Positions 38,378 to 46,116 are shown, counted from the first letter of the stretch. The stretch: 64,000 nucleotides of DNA from Acidobacteriota bacterium (GCA_021794095.1 JAJYRN010000007.1:1-64000); one strand, 5' to 3'. The notes: generated by a model from the letters alone, not told the origin. Made by a program: numbers and translations.

Positions 38378-39379
38378 CTAGGGCAGATGCCAGGCCACGA
38401 ACCTTCCCCCGTTCCGGGCTTCCGCCAGGCCCGCCGAGGCCCGGCGCAGGGCGGCCAGGAGGGACAGATCCTCGTCGCCGGGCCGCCACAGGGTGGCGCC
38501 AGCGGGATGGGCCCCCAGCTCTTCCCGGATCCGCCCCAGCAGCACCTCGGCGCCCTCCGGCGCGGTGTGGGGCATGAGCAGCAGGTAGTGGTCGGCGGAG
38601 AACTCCACCAGCAGATCCTCGCCCCGCAGGGCTTCGGCCAGGGCCTGGAGGCGGCTCTTGAGCCCCCGTTCCAGGGGCTGGGACCACAGCGCCAGGGCCA
38701 TGTCCTCGTTCCGCCGCCGCGCCAGGAACACCGTGGCCCGGATCCAGATCTCGAGATAGCGCCGGTTGGGCAGGCCCGAGCGCCCGCTCTGGAGGGCGCT
38801 GTCCTGCACCACGGCGCTGCTGAGTTCCAGCGCATCGCGGGTGGCCATGAGTTCCTGCTTCAGCTGTTCCGCTTCCAGGGTCTTGCCCAGCAGGTGCCCC
38901 AGGGCCTTCAGGAGCGACAGCGCGCCCCGTCCCATGGGCAGGGGCTTGTCGTGCTGGATGCAGAGCGTCCCCACCACCCGGCCGCCTTCGCGCAACACCA
39001 CCCCGGCATAGGCGCGGATGCCCAGCTCGCGGCAGGCGGGGCTGTCCCGCCAGAGCGGTTCCAGTTCCGCATCCCGGATCACCAGCGGGCGGTCCGGATG
39101 GGCCATCACCCAGGCGCAATAGCCCTTGTCGGGTTGTTCGAAAATGCGGTGCAGGGCCTTCTCGTCGCCGGCGGCCCACCAGAACACCTCGTGGCCGAGG
39201 CCCGTCACCCGCGTGAGCAGCGCCCGCTCCGCGCCCAGGCGTTCCCGCAGCAGCGCCAGCGAGTGCTCGAACAACCGGGCGGGCTCCGCGCTGTCCTTGC
39301 CCAGCAGCTCCACCATGGCCGCCAGATGGTCCGTTTTTTTCCGGTCCTTCCTTCGGTCCCGACTGTCTATCTTTCCCAC
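38378..39379 (-). CDS. GAF-domain protein with degenerate GGDEF domain
   Basis: About 333 residues from a GTG at 39379 preceded by GGGGGGA; a TTG seven codons upstream is an alternative. Residues about 20-165 form a GAF domain (YCAWVMAHPDRPLVIRDA ... RAYAGVVLREGGRVVGTLCI). The C-terminal 160 residues follow a GGDEF domain (NRRYLEIWIRATVFLARR ... GEDLLVEF), but the GGDEF signature is replaced by SADHY, so cyclase activity is unlikely. It may be a c-di-GMP or redox/ligand sensor. It is upstream of the E1 gene on the same strand, with 77 bases between. Confidence 0.75.
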   Translation of the reverse strand: MGKIDSRDRRKDRKKTDHLAAMVELLGKDSAEPARLFEHSLALLRERLGAERALLTRVTGLGHEVFWWAAGDEKALHRIFEQPDKGYCAWVMAHPDRPLVIRDAELEPLWRDSPACRELGIRAYAGVVLREGGRVVGTLCIQHDKPLPMGRGALSLLKALGHLLGKTLEAEQLKQELMATRDALELSSAVVQDSALQSGRSGLPNRRYLEIWIRATVFLARRRNEDMALALWSQPLERGLKSRLQALAEALRGEDLLVEFSADHYLLLMPHTAPEGAEVLLGRIREELGAHPAGATLWRPGDEDLSLLAALRRASAGLAEARNGGRFVAWHLP

Positions 39380-39455
39380 AGTCCCCCCGTTGCACCCCAA
39401 GGGTAGTGCAGATTGGCCGCGCCTGCCGCCTCGAACCGGTCGCCAATGTCCTGGC

Positions 39456-40001
39456 CTACCAGCTCACCACCCGGATGCCCGGATCCACCTCCTCCTGCAG
39501 CATGCCCTCGATGTAGCGCAGGGTGCCGGTGGTGGCGGAGGGGCAGGAGCCGCAGGCCCCGTGGTAGCTGATTTCCAGTGTCTGGCCGTCGAAGGCGATC
39601 ACTTCCAGGCCGCCGCCATCCCCCGCCAGGCCGGGCCGGATGCGCAGGTCAATCAGGTCGTTGATGCGGGCCAGCACCGCATCCGTGTTCCCGCCGCCGT
39701 CCACCCGGGGGCCCTCCCCCGCCGCGGCTTCGGCCAGTTTCAGCTCCTCGATGGCCTCACAGATGGGATCAATCAGATCGCTCCATTCCGCCGAAGGCTC
39801 CTTATTCACCGTGACGAACCGGTCCATGTAGAACACGGAGGTGATCCGGCCCAGGGCGAAGAGCGCCGAGCCCAGCGGATCCCCCACGGCGGAGCCGAAA
39901 TCCTTGAAGGAGCGCGAGCCGCCCTTCAGGATCGCCGGGTTCACCAGGAACTTCAGGGCATCCGGGTTCGGCGTGGGTTCGATGTTGATGACCTTGGGCA
40001 T
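39456..40001 (-). CDS. Nfu-type iron-sulfur cluster carrier
   Basis: A 181-residue protein with an N-terminal Nfu domain (INIEPTPNPDALKFLVNP, SVFYMDRFVTV) and a C-terminal NifU-like domain with the cluster-binding CGSCPS (CxxC) near residue 150. It carries Fe-S clusters to target apoproteins. The ATG at 40001 has GGGGAG upstream; a longer frame to 40028 adds only low-complexity residues. It is divergent from the PP-loop gene with 89 bases between. Confidence 0.9.
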   Translation of the reverse strand: MPKVINIEPTPNPDALKFLVNPAILKGGSRSFKDFGSAVGDPLGSALFALGRITSVFYMDRFVTVNKEPSAEWSDLIDPICEAIEELKLAEAAAGEGPRVDGGGNTDAVLARINDLIDLRIRPGLAGDGGGLEVIAFDGQTLEISYHGACGSCPSATTGTLRYIEGMLQEEVDPGIRVVSW

Positions 40002-40040
40002 GATCGGCTCCCCGAGAAAGTTTACCATTTTCGTCAGGAT

Positions 40041-40068
40041 TTGCGAACCGCAGGACCCCGGCCATACT
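40041..40068 (+). promoter_or_regulatory. Possible sigma-70 promoter of the PP-loop gene
   Basis: TTGCGA (40041-40046) and CATACT (40063-40068) are 16 bases apart, and the -10 box ends 22 bases before the ATG of the Dph6-like gene. The sequence lies in the short divergent region between nfu and that gene. Confidence 0.45.
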
Positions 40069-40090
40069 TGGAACCCGGAGTTCCCCCACG

Positions 40091-40756
40091 ATGCCTCGAC
40101 GCGTGCTGCTCAGCTGGTCCAGCGGCAAGGATGCGGCCTACGCCTTGCATCGGCTGCGGGCGGATCCGGAGGTGGCGGTGGCGGGCCTGCTCACCACCCT
40201 CAACGGTGCCTTCGACCGCGTGGCCATGCACGGGGTGCGGGACGCGCTCCTGGAGGCCCAGGCCGAAGCCGCGGGGCTGCCCCTCTGGAAAGTTCCGCTG
40301 CCCTGGCCCTGTTCCAACGAGGCCTACGAGGCCGCCATGGCGGAGGCCTGCACACGGGCCGTGGCCGAGGGCATCACCGCCGTGGCCTTCGGCGACCTGT
40401 TCCTGGAGGAGGTGCGGGCCTACCGGGAGGCTCGGCTGGCGGGCACGGGCCTCGCGCCGCTCTTTCCCCTGTGGGGCGAGGACACCGCCCGCCTCGCCCG
40501 GGAGATGATCGCCTCCGGGCTGAAGGCGACGCTGGTGTGCGTGGATCCCCGGGCCCTGGAGGCCCGTTTCGCCGGCCGGACCTTCGATGGGTCTCTGCTG
40601 GCGGAGCTGCCGCCCGGCGTGGACCCCTGCGGCGAGCGGGGCGAGTTCCACACCTTCGCCTGGGATGGCCCCATGTTCCGGCAGCCCGTGGCGGTCGTGC
40701 CGGGTGAGACGGTCATCCGCGATGGGTTCGTGTTCGCCGATCTGGTGCCCGCGTGA
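40091..40756 (+). CDS. Dph6-like PP-loop ATP-binding protein (DUF71)
   Basis: A 221-residue PP-loop ATPase of the diphthine-ammonia ligase family. The P-loop is WSSGKDAAYAL at residues 9-19. TLVCVDPRAL, and DPCGERGEFHTFAWDGP near the C-terminus, are typical of the family. Bacteria lack diphthamide, so the bacterial members have an unknown amide-forming or related role. The stop shares a base with the next ATG (TGATG), coupling it to the SDR gene. Confidence 0.86.
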   Translation: MPRRVLLSWSSGKDAAYALHRLRADPEVAVAGLLTTLNGAFDRVAMHGVRDALLEAQAEAAGLPLWKVPLPWPCSNEAYEAAMAEACTRAVAEGITAVAFGDLFLEEVRAYREARLAGTGLAPLFPLWGEDTARLAREMIASGLKATLVCVDPRALEARFAGRTFDGSLLAELPPGVDPCGERGEFHTFAWDGPMFRQPVAVVPGETVIRDGFVFADLVPA

Positions 40757-42261
40757 TGGATTCCGCCATCCCACCCGTCACCGGCGCGGTCCTCATGGAT
40801 CCAGGCCGGCCGGTGGTGCTGGTCACTGGCGCCACGGGCTACATCGGGGGCCGGCTGGTGCCGCGCCTGCTGGCGGCGGGCCACCGGGTGCGCTGCCTGG
40901 CGCGCAATCCCGAGCGCCTGGCGGGCCGCGCCTGGCCCGGCGTGGAGGTGGTGCCCGGGGATGTGTCCGATCCCGCCAGCCTGGCCCGGGCCCTCGTGGG
41001 CGTGCGCCAGGCCTACTACCTCGTCCACGCCATGGGCGACAAGAGCCCGGATTTCCGCGCCAAGGATAAGCGGCAGGCCCGCATCTTCGCCGAAGCCTGC
41101 GCCCAGGCCCAGGTCCGGCGGATCCTCTACCTGGGCGGCCTGGGCGATCCCGGCCGCCAGCGCAGCCAGCACCTGGCCAGCCGCCAGGAGGTGGGCGAAG
41201 CCCTGGCCTCCGCCGGCGTCCCCGTGCTGGAGTTCCGCGCGGCGGTCATCGTCGGCAGCGGCAGCGCCAGTTTCGAGATGATCCGCCACCTCACGGAGCG
41301 CCTGCCGGTCATGATCACCCCCCGCTGGGTGAACACCCGGTGCCAGCCCATCGGCATCCGCGATGTGCTGGCCTACCTGCTGGAGGCCCTGGCGCACCCG
41401 GATCTGGAAGGCATCTACGAGATCGGCGGGCAGGACATCCTCACCTACCGCCAGATGATGCTCGGCTACGCCGAGGCCCAGGGCCTGCACCGGATCATCA
41501 TCCCCATGAACGTGCCCTTCCCGCGGCTGTCCATCCACTGGGTGGACCTGGTGACCCCCATTCCCAAGGCCCTCGCCGGGCCGCTGGTGGAGGGGCTCTC
41601 CACGGAAGTGGTGGTGCGGAATCCCCGGGCCCTCGATGCCTTCCGGGTGCGCCCCATGGGCTACCGCGAGGCCCTGGCCCTGGCCCTCCAGCGCCTCGAC
41701 CAGGATGCGGTGGAGACCACCTGGGCCACCGGCCTGGCGGGCGGCCCCGAAGGCCGGGAGCTGGATACCCACGAAGGCCTGCTGTTCGAGCGGCACCACC
41801 GGCATGTGAAGGCCCCGCCCGAGGCGGTGTTCCGTGCCTGCTGCGCCCTGGGCGGCGAGGCCGGCTGGCCCGCCGGCAACTGGCTGTGGCAGCTCCGCGG
41901 CCTGCTGGACCGCGTCACCGGCGGCACGGGCATGCGCCGGGGGCGGCGCCATCCGCGCAGCCTGCGGGTGGGTGATCCGGTGGATTTCTGGCGGGTGGAG
42001 GCCCTGGAACCCGGCCGCCTGCTGCGCCTGCGGGCCGAGATGAAGCTGCCGGGCCACGCCTGGCTCCAGTTCCAGGTGCGCCCCGAAGGCCCCGGCGCCC
42101 GCCTCGAACAGACCGCCTTCTTCGAGCCCCGCGGCCTCCCCGGGCTGCTCTACTGGTACTCCGTCCTGCCCTTCCACCGCTTCATCTTCCCCGGCATGGT
42201 GCGCGCCCTGAAGCGCCAGGCCGAAGAGGCCGGTCAGGCGTCAAGTCAGGGCAGCTCCTAA
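40756..42261 (+). CDS. SDR-family NAD(P)-binding protein with DUF2867
   Basis: About 501 residues. The N-terminal 290 residues form an NmrA/SDR-type Rossmann domain (VTGATGYIGGRLVPRLL; YYLVHAMGDKSPDF; RRILYLGGLGDPG). The C-terminal 160 residues are DUF2867 (ERHHRHVKAPPEAVFRACCALG; FWRVEALEPGRLLRLRAEM). The combination occurs in predicted nucleoside-diphosphate-sugar epimerase-like proteins of unknown substrate. A GTG one codon earlier is an alternative start; both overlap the previous stop. It probably forms a two-gene operon with the PP-loop gene. Confidence 0.85.
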   Translation: MDSAIPPVTGAVLMDPGRPVVLVTGATGYIGGRLVPRLLAAGHRVRCLARNPERLAGRAWPGVEVVPGDVSDPASLARALVGVRQAYYLVHAMGDKSPDFRAKDKRQARIFAEACAQAQVRRILYLGGLGDPGRQRSQHLASRQEVGEALASAGVPVLEFRAAVIVGSGSASFEMIRHLTERLPVMITPRWVNTRCQPIGIRDVLAYLLEALAHPDLEGIYEIGGQDILTYRQMMLGYAEAQGLHRIIIPMNVPFPRLSIHWVDLVTPIPKALAGPLVEGLSTEVVVRNPRALDAFRVRPMGYREALALALQRLDQDAVETTWATGLAGGPEGRELDTHEGLLFERHHRHVKAPPEAVFRACCALGGEAGWPAGNWLWQLRGLLDRVTGGTGMRRGRRHPRSLRVGDPVDFWRVEALEPGRLLRLRAEMKLPGHAWLQFQVRPEGPGARLEQTAFFEPRGLPGLLYWYSVLPFHRFIFPGMVRALKRQAEEAGQASSQGSS

Positions 42262-42328
42262 GCCCCATCCTCAGGCCGAACGCCCGGGTGGCCTTTGGTG
42301 CAGTGGCGTATCTTGAAGAGAAATTGTT

Positions 42329-42357
42329 GAATATTCGGATATAAACTCCGAATATTC
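42329..42357. promoter_or_regulatory. Perfect palindrome over the promoter of the DUF4143 ATPase gene
   Basis: GAATATTCGGA (42329-42339) and TCCGAATATTC (42347-42357) are exact inverted copies around the seven bases TATAAAC. Possible -35 TTGAAT (42327-42332) and -10 GAATAT (42350-42355), 17 bases apart, fall on the two arms. The start codon is 16 bases downstream. This looks like an operator covering a promoter, in an AT-rich island amid GC-rich DNA. Confidence 0.65.
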
Positions 42358-42372
42358 GACTATTATGGTGAC

Positions 42373-43509
42373 ATGCTTCAGCGCCCCGCGTACTTCGATC
42401 ACCTCCATGCAGCCGCGGACCGGTCGCCGGTCACGGCGTTGCTCGGACCGCGTCAATGCGGGAAGACAACCCTGGCACGGCTCTTTGCGGAGGGACGGGA
42501 GGTCACGTTCTTTGATCTGGAGTCAGTGGCGGATCAGAGACGGTTGCAGAACCCGGATCTTGCCCTTGGCGAACTGTCCGGCTTCGTGATTCTGGATGAA
42601 ATCCAGGCCGTTCCGGAACTGTTCCCGGTCCTGCGCCGGCTGGTGGACCGTCCCGGCCAAACCACCCGGTTTCTCATCCTGGGGAGTGCCTCGCCCCATA
42701 TCATCCGCCATGCCTCGGAGACCTTGGCGGGACGGGTCGAATTCGTGGAACTCTCAGGCTTCGACCTTTTGGAAACGGGAGCAGATGCCCTCAACCCCCT
42801 CTGGCTACGCGGAGGGTTTCCCCGCTCGTTCCTGGCTGCCTCGGATGAGGACAGCTTTGCCTGGCGCGAAGGCTTCGTCCGGACCTACCTGGAACGCGAC
42901 ATCCCTCAGCTCGGCTTCCGTATCCCGGCAACGGCGCTGCGGCGCTTCTGGACCATGCTTGCCCACTTCCACGGGCAGACCTGGAATGCCTCAGAACTGG
43001 GCCGCTCCATGGGGCTTTCGGATAAGACTGTCAGGAGCTACCTGGATCTCCTCACAGGCACCTACATGATCCGGCAGCTTCAGCCCTGGTTCGAGAACCT
43101 TGGAAAGCGGCAGGTGAAGGCGCCCAAGATCTATTTCCGGGACAGCGGATTGTTGCACCACCTGATGGGTATTCCGACCCGCCACCATCTGCTCGGGCAT
43201 CCCAAGGTGGGGGCTTCCTGGGAAGGGTTCGCGGTGGAGCAGGTGCTCCGGGCCTTCCAGCCTTCCCAGCCCTATTTCTGGTCCACCCACGGGGGCGCTG
43301 AGCTGGATCTCCTGTTCCCGCACCAGGGGCGAAAGCTGGGGTTCGAGGTCAAGTTCAACGAAGCCCCACGCCTCACAGCTTCCATGAGAACCGCCAAAGA
43401 TCTGCTCGCCCTCGATCATCTGTACGTCATCCACCCGGGCCAGCATGCCTTTCCCATGGAAGCGGGGATCACCGCCGTGCCTCTGCGGGAGGTGGGACGT
43501 CTGCCTTGA
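42373..43509 (+). CDS. AAA ATPase with DUF4143
   Basis: A 378-residue protein. The Walker A motif GPRQCGKTTLA lies near residue 30 and the Walker B/sensor ILDEIQ near 75. The winged-helix and DUF4143 nuclease-like end (GASWEGFAVEQVL ... WSTHGGAELDLLF, then GFEVKF) follow. The pattern E-V-E-LDLLF-EVK is a PD-(D/E)xK-like fold. The physiological role of these common accessory ATPases is unknown. There is almost no ribosome site and the leader is very short. Its stop overlaps the TTG of the next gene. Confidence 0.86.
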   Translation: MLQRPAYFDHLHAAADRSPVTALLGPRQCGKTTLARLFAEGREVTFFDLESVADQRRLQNPDLALGELSGFVILDEIQAVPELFPVLRRLVDRPGQTTRFLILGSASPHIIRHASETLAGRVEFVELSGFDLLETGADALNPLWLRGGFPRSFLAASDEDSFAWREGFVRTYLERDIPQLGFRIPATALRRFWTMLAHFHGQTWNASELGRSMGLSDKTVRSYLDLLTGTYMIRQLQPWFENLGKRQVKAPKIYFRDSGLLHHLMGIPTRHHLLGHPKVGASWEGFAVEQVLRAFQPSQPYFWSTHGGAELDLLFPHQGRKLGFEVKFNEAPRLTASMRTAKDLLALDHLYVIHPGQHAFPMEAGITAVPLREVGRLP

Positions 43510-43715
43510 CCCTGGATGGCCTGCGCATCCTGCTCCGGGTCGTGCTGGGCTATCTGGCTCAAGGGGAATCCATCGAGACCATCCGGAAGGAGTTCCCCAG
43601 CCTGACCGAAGCTCACCTCCAGGCTTGCATCGCGTTCGCAGCGGCTTCGGCGGCCGAGGATCTGCCGCCACCTCCGCCCAAGGCCGATGATGAGCACGGT
43701 ATGATGGCACGATAG
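43506..43715 (+). CDS. DUF433 family protein
   Basis: A 69-residue protein starting at a TTG that overlaps the ATPase stop (TTGA). The DUF433 core is visible: LRILLRVVLGYLAQGESIETIRKEF then LTEAHLQACIAFAA. DUF433 proteins are usually antitoxin-like DNA-binding partners of PIN/DUF5615 toxins, and no such toxin follows here. The N-terminus is shorter than usual. The tight coupling to the DUF4143 ATPase suggests that they work together, or that the gene is a remnant. Confidence 0.65.
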   Translation: MTLDGLRILLRVVLGYLAQGESIETIRKEFPSLTEAHLQACIAFAAASAAEDLPPPPPKADDEHGMMAR

Positions 43716-43740
43716 GTACATGAAATCAGAAGGTGTCCCC

Positions 43741-44169
43741 ATGCGCTTGGCCAGGCAATCCGGTCTTCCGAGCGGGCTCCCGATGGCGCCCAACACGCAT
43801 GGCGAACACCACCCCGCCCATCGTCCTGTTCGTCCGCTATCGCAGGAAGCGGTGTTCGCCGAAGTCGTGCCAGACATGACCCGGCGTATTGTTGAAGCGG
43901 TCCATCCGGTCAGGGTGATCTTGTTCGGGTCGGCTGCCCGTGGCCAGATGGGGCCTGACAGCGACCTTGATGTGCTTGTGGTCATGCCCGATGACGCGGA
44001 TCCGAACCAGGTGTCCAAGGACATCTACCGGAGCCTGCGCGGCCTCGGTTTCGCGACCGATGCGTTGGTGATCGGGGAAAGCGACCTCTCGCTGCATGGG
44101 GATGACCCCTGGCTGGTCTATCGCAGCGCCCTGGCGGAGGGGAAGGAGCTGTACCATGCCCACGGCTAG
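43741..44169 (+). CDS. MNT-type nucleotidyltransferase
   Basis: A nucleotidyltransferase-domain protein with the signature VILFGSAARGQMGPDSDLDV near the middle, where GS and DxD bind the nucleotide and metal. In MNT-HEPN toxin-antitoxin pairs the MNT protein AMPylates and silences a HEPN RNase. The start is uncertain: ATG 43741 (142 residues) has AAGGTG upstream; GTG 43852 (105 residues, closer to family length) has AGGA four bases upstream; ATG 43720 is a third option. The HEPN partner is missing. Confidence 0.72.
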   Translation: MRLARQSGLPSGLPMAPNTHGEHHPAHRPVRPLSQEAVFAEVVPDMTRRIVEAVHPVRVILFGSAARGQMGPDSDLDVLVVMPDDADPNQVSKDIYRSLRGLGFATDALVIGESDLSLHGDDPWLVYRSALAEGKELYHAHG

Positions 44170-44275
44170 GGTGAATCAAGGCATCCTCGAGGGCGGCCTC
44201 AAAGATGGCGGCCATGCGCGCCTCGCTGACGCAACGTTCTGGGGGTCCGTGAATCCAGAGTCCCGTCAGCGGTAG
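44156..44275 (+). pseudogene. Truncated remnant after the nucleotidyltransferase gene
   Basis: A 39-codon frame that starts with ATG behind a very good ribosome site (GGAAGGAG, seven bases away) and overlaps the end of the nucleotidyltransferase gene by 14 bases. That is where the partner toxin gene of an MNT system normally begins. It ends after 39 codons inside the tail of the oppositely oriented relE, and its product resembles nothing that I know. I read it as the start of a deleted partner gene; chance is possible. Confidence 0.35.
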
Positions 44276-44541
44276 GCTCCGCGCCGGTTTCCGATCCTCA
44301 CCACCAGCACCTTCACCTCCGCATCCTCGATGGCGCAGATGATCCGATAATCCCCCACCCGGTACTTCCAGAATGCCCCCAGTTCAGCACCCCTCAGGGC
44401 CTCGCCGATGGCGCGTGGATCCTCTGCTGACGCGATTCGCTCACTCAGGAATGTCAGAATCCGGCGCACAACCACCGGATCCAGATGCTTCAACGCCTTG
44501 CGAGCGCCTGGCCCAAACTCAATCCGCCAGGTCATGTTCAC
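44266..44541 (-). CDS. relE: RelE-family toxin
   Basis: A 91-residue RelE/ParE-superfamily protein: MTWRIEFGPGARKALKHLD at the start, then ALRGAELGAFWKYRVGDYRI and VVRIGNRRGAYR at the end. RelE toxins cleave mRNA in the ribosome; the Arg-rich end fits. I start at GTG 44541, nine bases after GGAAG; an ATG two codons later is possible. It overlaps relB by about 23 bases, so the two are coupled. Confidence 0.85.
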   Translation of the reverse strand: MNMTWRIEFGPGARKALKHLDPVVVRRILTFLSERIASAEDPRAIGEALRGAELGAFWKYRVGDYRIICAIEDAEVKVLVVRIGNRRGAYR

Positions 44542-44743
44542 GCATCACGTCTTCCAGGGAAGTGGTCTTGCTACGGCCCGCCCGGATGTCCTCCAGGGCT
44601 CGCGCGGCCATGTAGATATCCTCCAGGTTGTCCATGTATTCCAGGATGGCCTCGCGGGCATAGAAGGTCTTCGTGCGGCCCGTGGCTTGGGCCAGGGCCT
44701 CCAGACGGTGTTCGATATCAGCGGGAAGGCGGATGGCCAGCAT
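44519..44743 (-). CDS. RelB-like ribbon-helix-helix antitoxin
   Basis: A 74-residue protein. The N-terminal LAIRLPADIEHRLEALAQAT is the ribbon-helix-helix DNA-binding unit. The acidic C-terminal half (ALEDIRAGRSKTTSLEDVMR) should wrap the toxin. AAGGAG lies seven bases before the ATG. It precedes relE and is expected to repress its own promoter through the palindrome just upstream. Confidence 0.83.
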   Translation of the reverse strand: MLAIRLPADIEHRLEALAQATGRTKTFYAREAILEYMDNLEDIYMAARALEDIRAGRSKTTSLEDVMREHDLAD

Positions 44744-44757
44744 GGGGCGCTCCTTGC

Positions 44758-44769
44758 TATACAAGTATA
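44758..44769. promoter_or_regulatory. Candidate RelB operator
   Basis: The palindrome TATAC-AA-GTATA lies 15 bases upstream of relB. On the minus strand it overlaps a possible -10 region, with TTGCAA about 13 bases upstream. Small AT-rich palindromes of this kind are typical operators of ribbon-helix-helix antitoxins. Confidence 0.5.
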
Positions 44770-44867
44770 TCGGCTTGCAACCCCCCGTCCATGAACCCAT
44801 TCTCCAGGCCCGCCCCCCTTCTTCCGCACGACCCTTGCTATGCTCACCCTAATACCCGGAGGTTGCC

Positions 44868-45323
44868 ATGTCCTGCTGGATGCACCGTCCGTCCCACCGC
44901 ACTGACACGAACGCCCAGACGCGTTCATGTCATGGCTTTACCCTGGTGGAACTCCTGCTGGTGCTGGCCATCATCGGCATCCTGAGTGCCATCGCCATTC
45001 CCAGCTACATGGGGCAGCGGCGCCGGGCCCAGATCATCGGGGATGCCATGTCCAACGCCCGGGTGCTGGCCATGGCCCTGGAAAGCCAGAAAGCGGAAAA
45101 CGGCATCTACGGCGCCGTGGGCGCCTACGAATGGAGCGGCAGTTCCCTGCCCAGCCCCAACCCCGTGCCCACCTTCAGCCCCGGTGACAGCGAGATGGTC
45201 TATTCCCTGGCCATCGGCGGCTCGGGCCTGGCCTACACGCTGACGGTGATCGCCCCCCAGTACGCCAACGCCACCGCCTACCAGACCGACCAGACCGGCA
45301 CCCAGTTGGCCCGGCTCGAATAG
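44868..45323 (+). CDS. Type IV prepilin
   Basis: A 151-residue prepilin. The class III signal is unusually long: about 22 residues, then HG before the cleavage site, then FTLVELLLVLAIIGILSAIA with E5 present. The mature globular part is about 125 residues, Gly/Ser/Pro-rich, with no disulfide pair. GGAGG lies just before the ATG. It is a minor or alternative pilin; the second pilin gene follows about 300 bases downstream. A GCAC-N5-TTGCT match at 44826-44839 is an imperfect sigma-54-like site. Confidence 0.86.
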   Translation: MSCWMHRPSHRTDTNAQTRSCHGFTLVELLLVLAIIGILSAIAIPSYMGQRRRAQIIGDAMSNARVLAMALESQKAENGIYGAVGAYEWSGSSLPSPNPVPTFSPGDSEMVYSLAIGGSGLAYTLTVIAPQYANATAYQTDQTGTQLARLE

Positions 45324-45457
45324 GCCCCGCCCCCTCGTTCCCGTCAGCCCCATGACGCATTCGGGCCACGACAGGACGCAACAGGGCAGATGGGTGGCAG
45401 GCGACCGCAGATCGCCCGGGGGCCGCGCCCCCCGGAATCCTGTCTGGGCCCTTCGGG

Positions 45458-45481
45458 GCGGAAGCCTTCCGCTGCTTTTTC
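45458..45481 (+). terminator. Possible intrinsic terminator after the first pilin gene
   Basis: GCGGAA (45458-45463) and TTCCGC (45467-45472) form a 6-bp stem with a three-base loop, followed by TG and a short run of T. It would separate the two pilin genes into independent transcripts. Confidence 0.45.
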
Positions 45482-45580
45482 AGGGCAGCCCGCCGCAGGC
45501 GCGGCCCACCGGGGGGAAGGGGCCGCAGCCACCGCCCCCTCGCCGCGCTCCAGTGCCGTCCTTCCGAAACTTTCCTGCGC

Positions 45581-45602
45581 TTGGCGCGGAATCTGCTATA
45601 AC
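45581..45602 (+). promoter_or_regulatory. Pilin promoter: sigma-54-like and extended -10 overlap
   Basis: TTGGCGCGGAATCTGCTA (45581-45598) matches the sigma-54 form, with GG (45583-45584) and GC (45595-45596) exactly ten bases apart. The same place holds TGCTATAAC, an excellent extended -10 box for sigma-70. No good -35 box precedes it. pilA genes in several deltaproteobacteria are PilR/sigma-54 controlled, which favours the first reading. The start codon lies about 40 bases downstream. The rest of the roughly 300-bp gap from the first pilin gene is GC-rich and shows no gene. Confidence 0.55.
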
Positions 45603-45636
45603 GACAGCGGGCAACCTAACCCCAGGGGAGAACACC

Positions 45637-46095
45637 ATGAAGAACCAGAAGGGCTTTACCCTCATCGAACTGCTGTTGGTGCTCGCCATCATCGGCATCA
45701 TCTCCGCCATCGCGATTCCCGCGCTACTCGGCCAGCGCGAACGCGCCAAGGCCAAAGCCGTCCAGGGCAACGTGGATGCGATCGCGGGGGAATGCGCTCG
45801 TGTCAACGATACTTTGAAGGAAAACGCTACTGGGGTGATTACGCCGACTACGGTTGTGGCGTCAGTTTTGGCCCTCTCCAATTACAACACTCCGGATACG
45901 GTGAACCCCTATCAGGGCCTGACTGCTCCTTATGCTTCCACAGCTACCTCGACGACGGGAGTTGTTGTCGTTATGCCTATAGCAGATTACGTAGATCCTG
46001 CCACCAGCCAGAAATATGGGGCGGTGACCATCACTGGTTATTACCTGAATGGCAATACGCTTACCTCCACCTCTAAGTTGGTGGCCCTGGACTAG
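45637..46095 (+). CDS. pilA: Major-type type IV prepilin (PilA-like)
   Basis: A 152-residue prepilin. The short leader MKNQKG is cleaved before FTLIELLLVLAIIGIISAIA (E5 present), leaving a mature protein of about 146 residues. The C-terminal half is rich in Thr, Val, Ser and Asn, without cysteines. Its codons are distinctly more AT-rich than the N-terminal half, suggesting a swapped variable region. GGGGAG lies eight bases before the ATG, and a strong terminator follows the stop. Assembly needs PilB/C/D/M-Q, none of which is in the window. The downstream GT-C/TPR gene may modify this pilin on its Ser/Thr. Confidence 0.88.
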   Translation: MKNQKGFTLIELLLVLAIIGIISAIAIPALLGQRERAKAKAVQGNVDAIAGECARVNDTLKENATGVITPTTVVASVLALSNYNTPDTVNPYQGLTAPYASTATSTTGVVVVMPIADYVDPATSQKYGAVTITGYYLNGNTLTSTSKLVALD

Positions 46096-46116
46096 CTTTC
46101 TGGGCGGCTTCTACCG

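Noticed and set aside
36186-38381. 731-codon open frame antisense to the E1 gene
   Set aside because: Low-complexity translation opposite a clear E1 alpha-beta enzyme.
44824-44839. Sigma-54 site upstream of the first pilin gene
   Set aside because: The -12 part and spacing fit, but the essential GG of the -24 element reads CG. It is mentioned only as an imperfect match.
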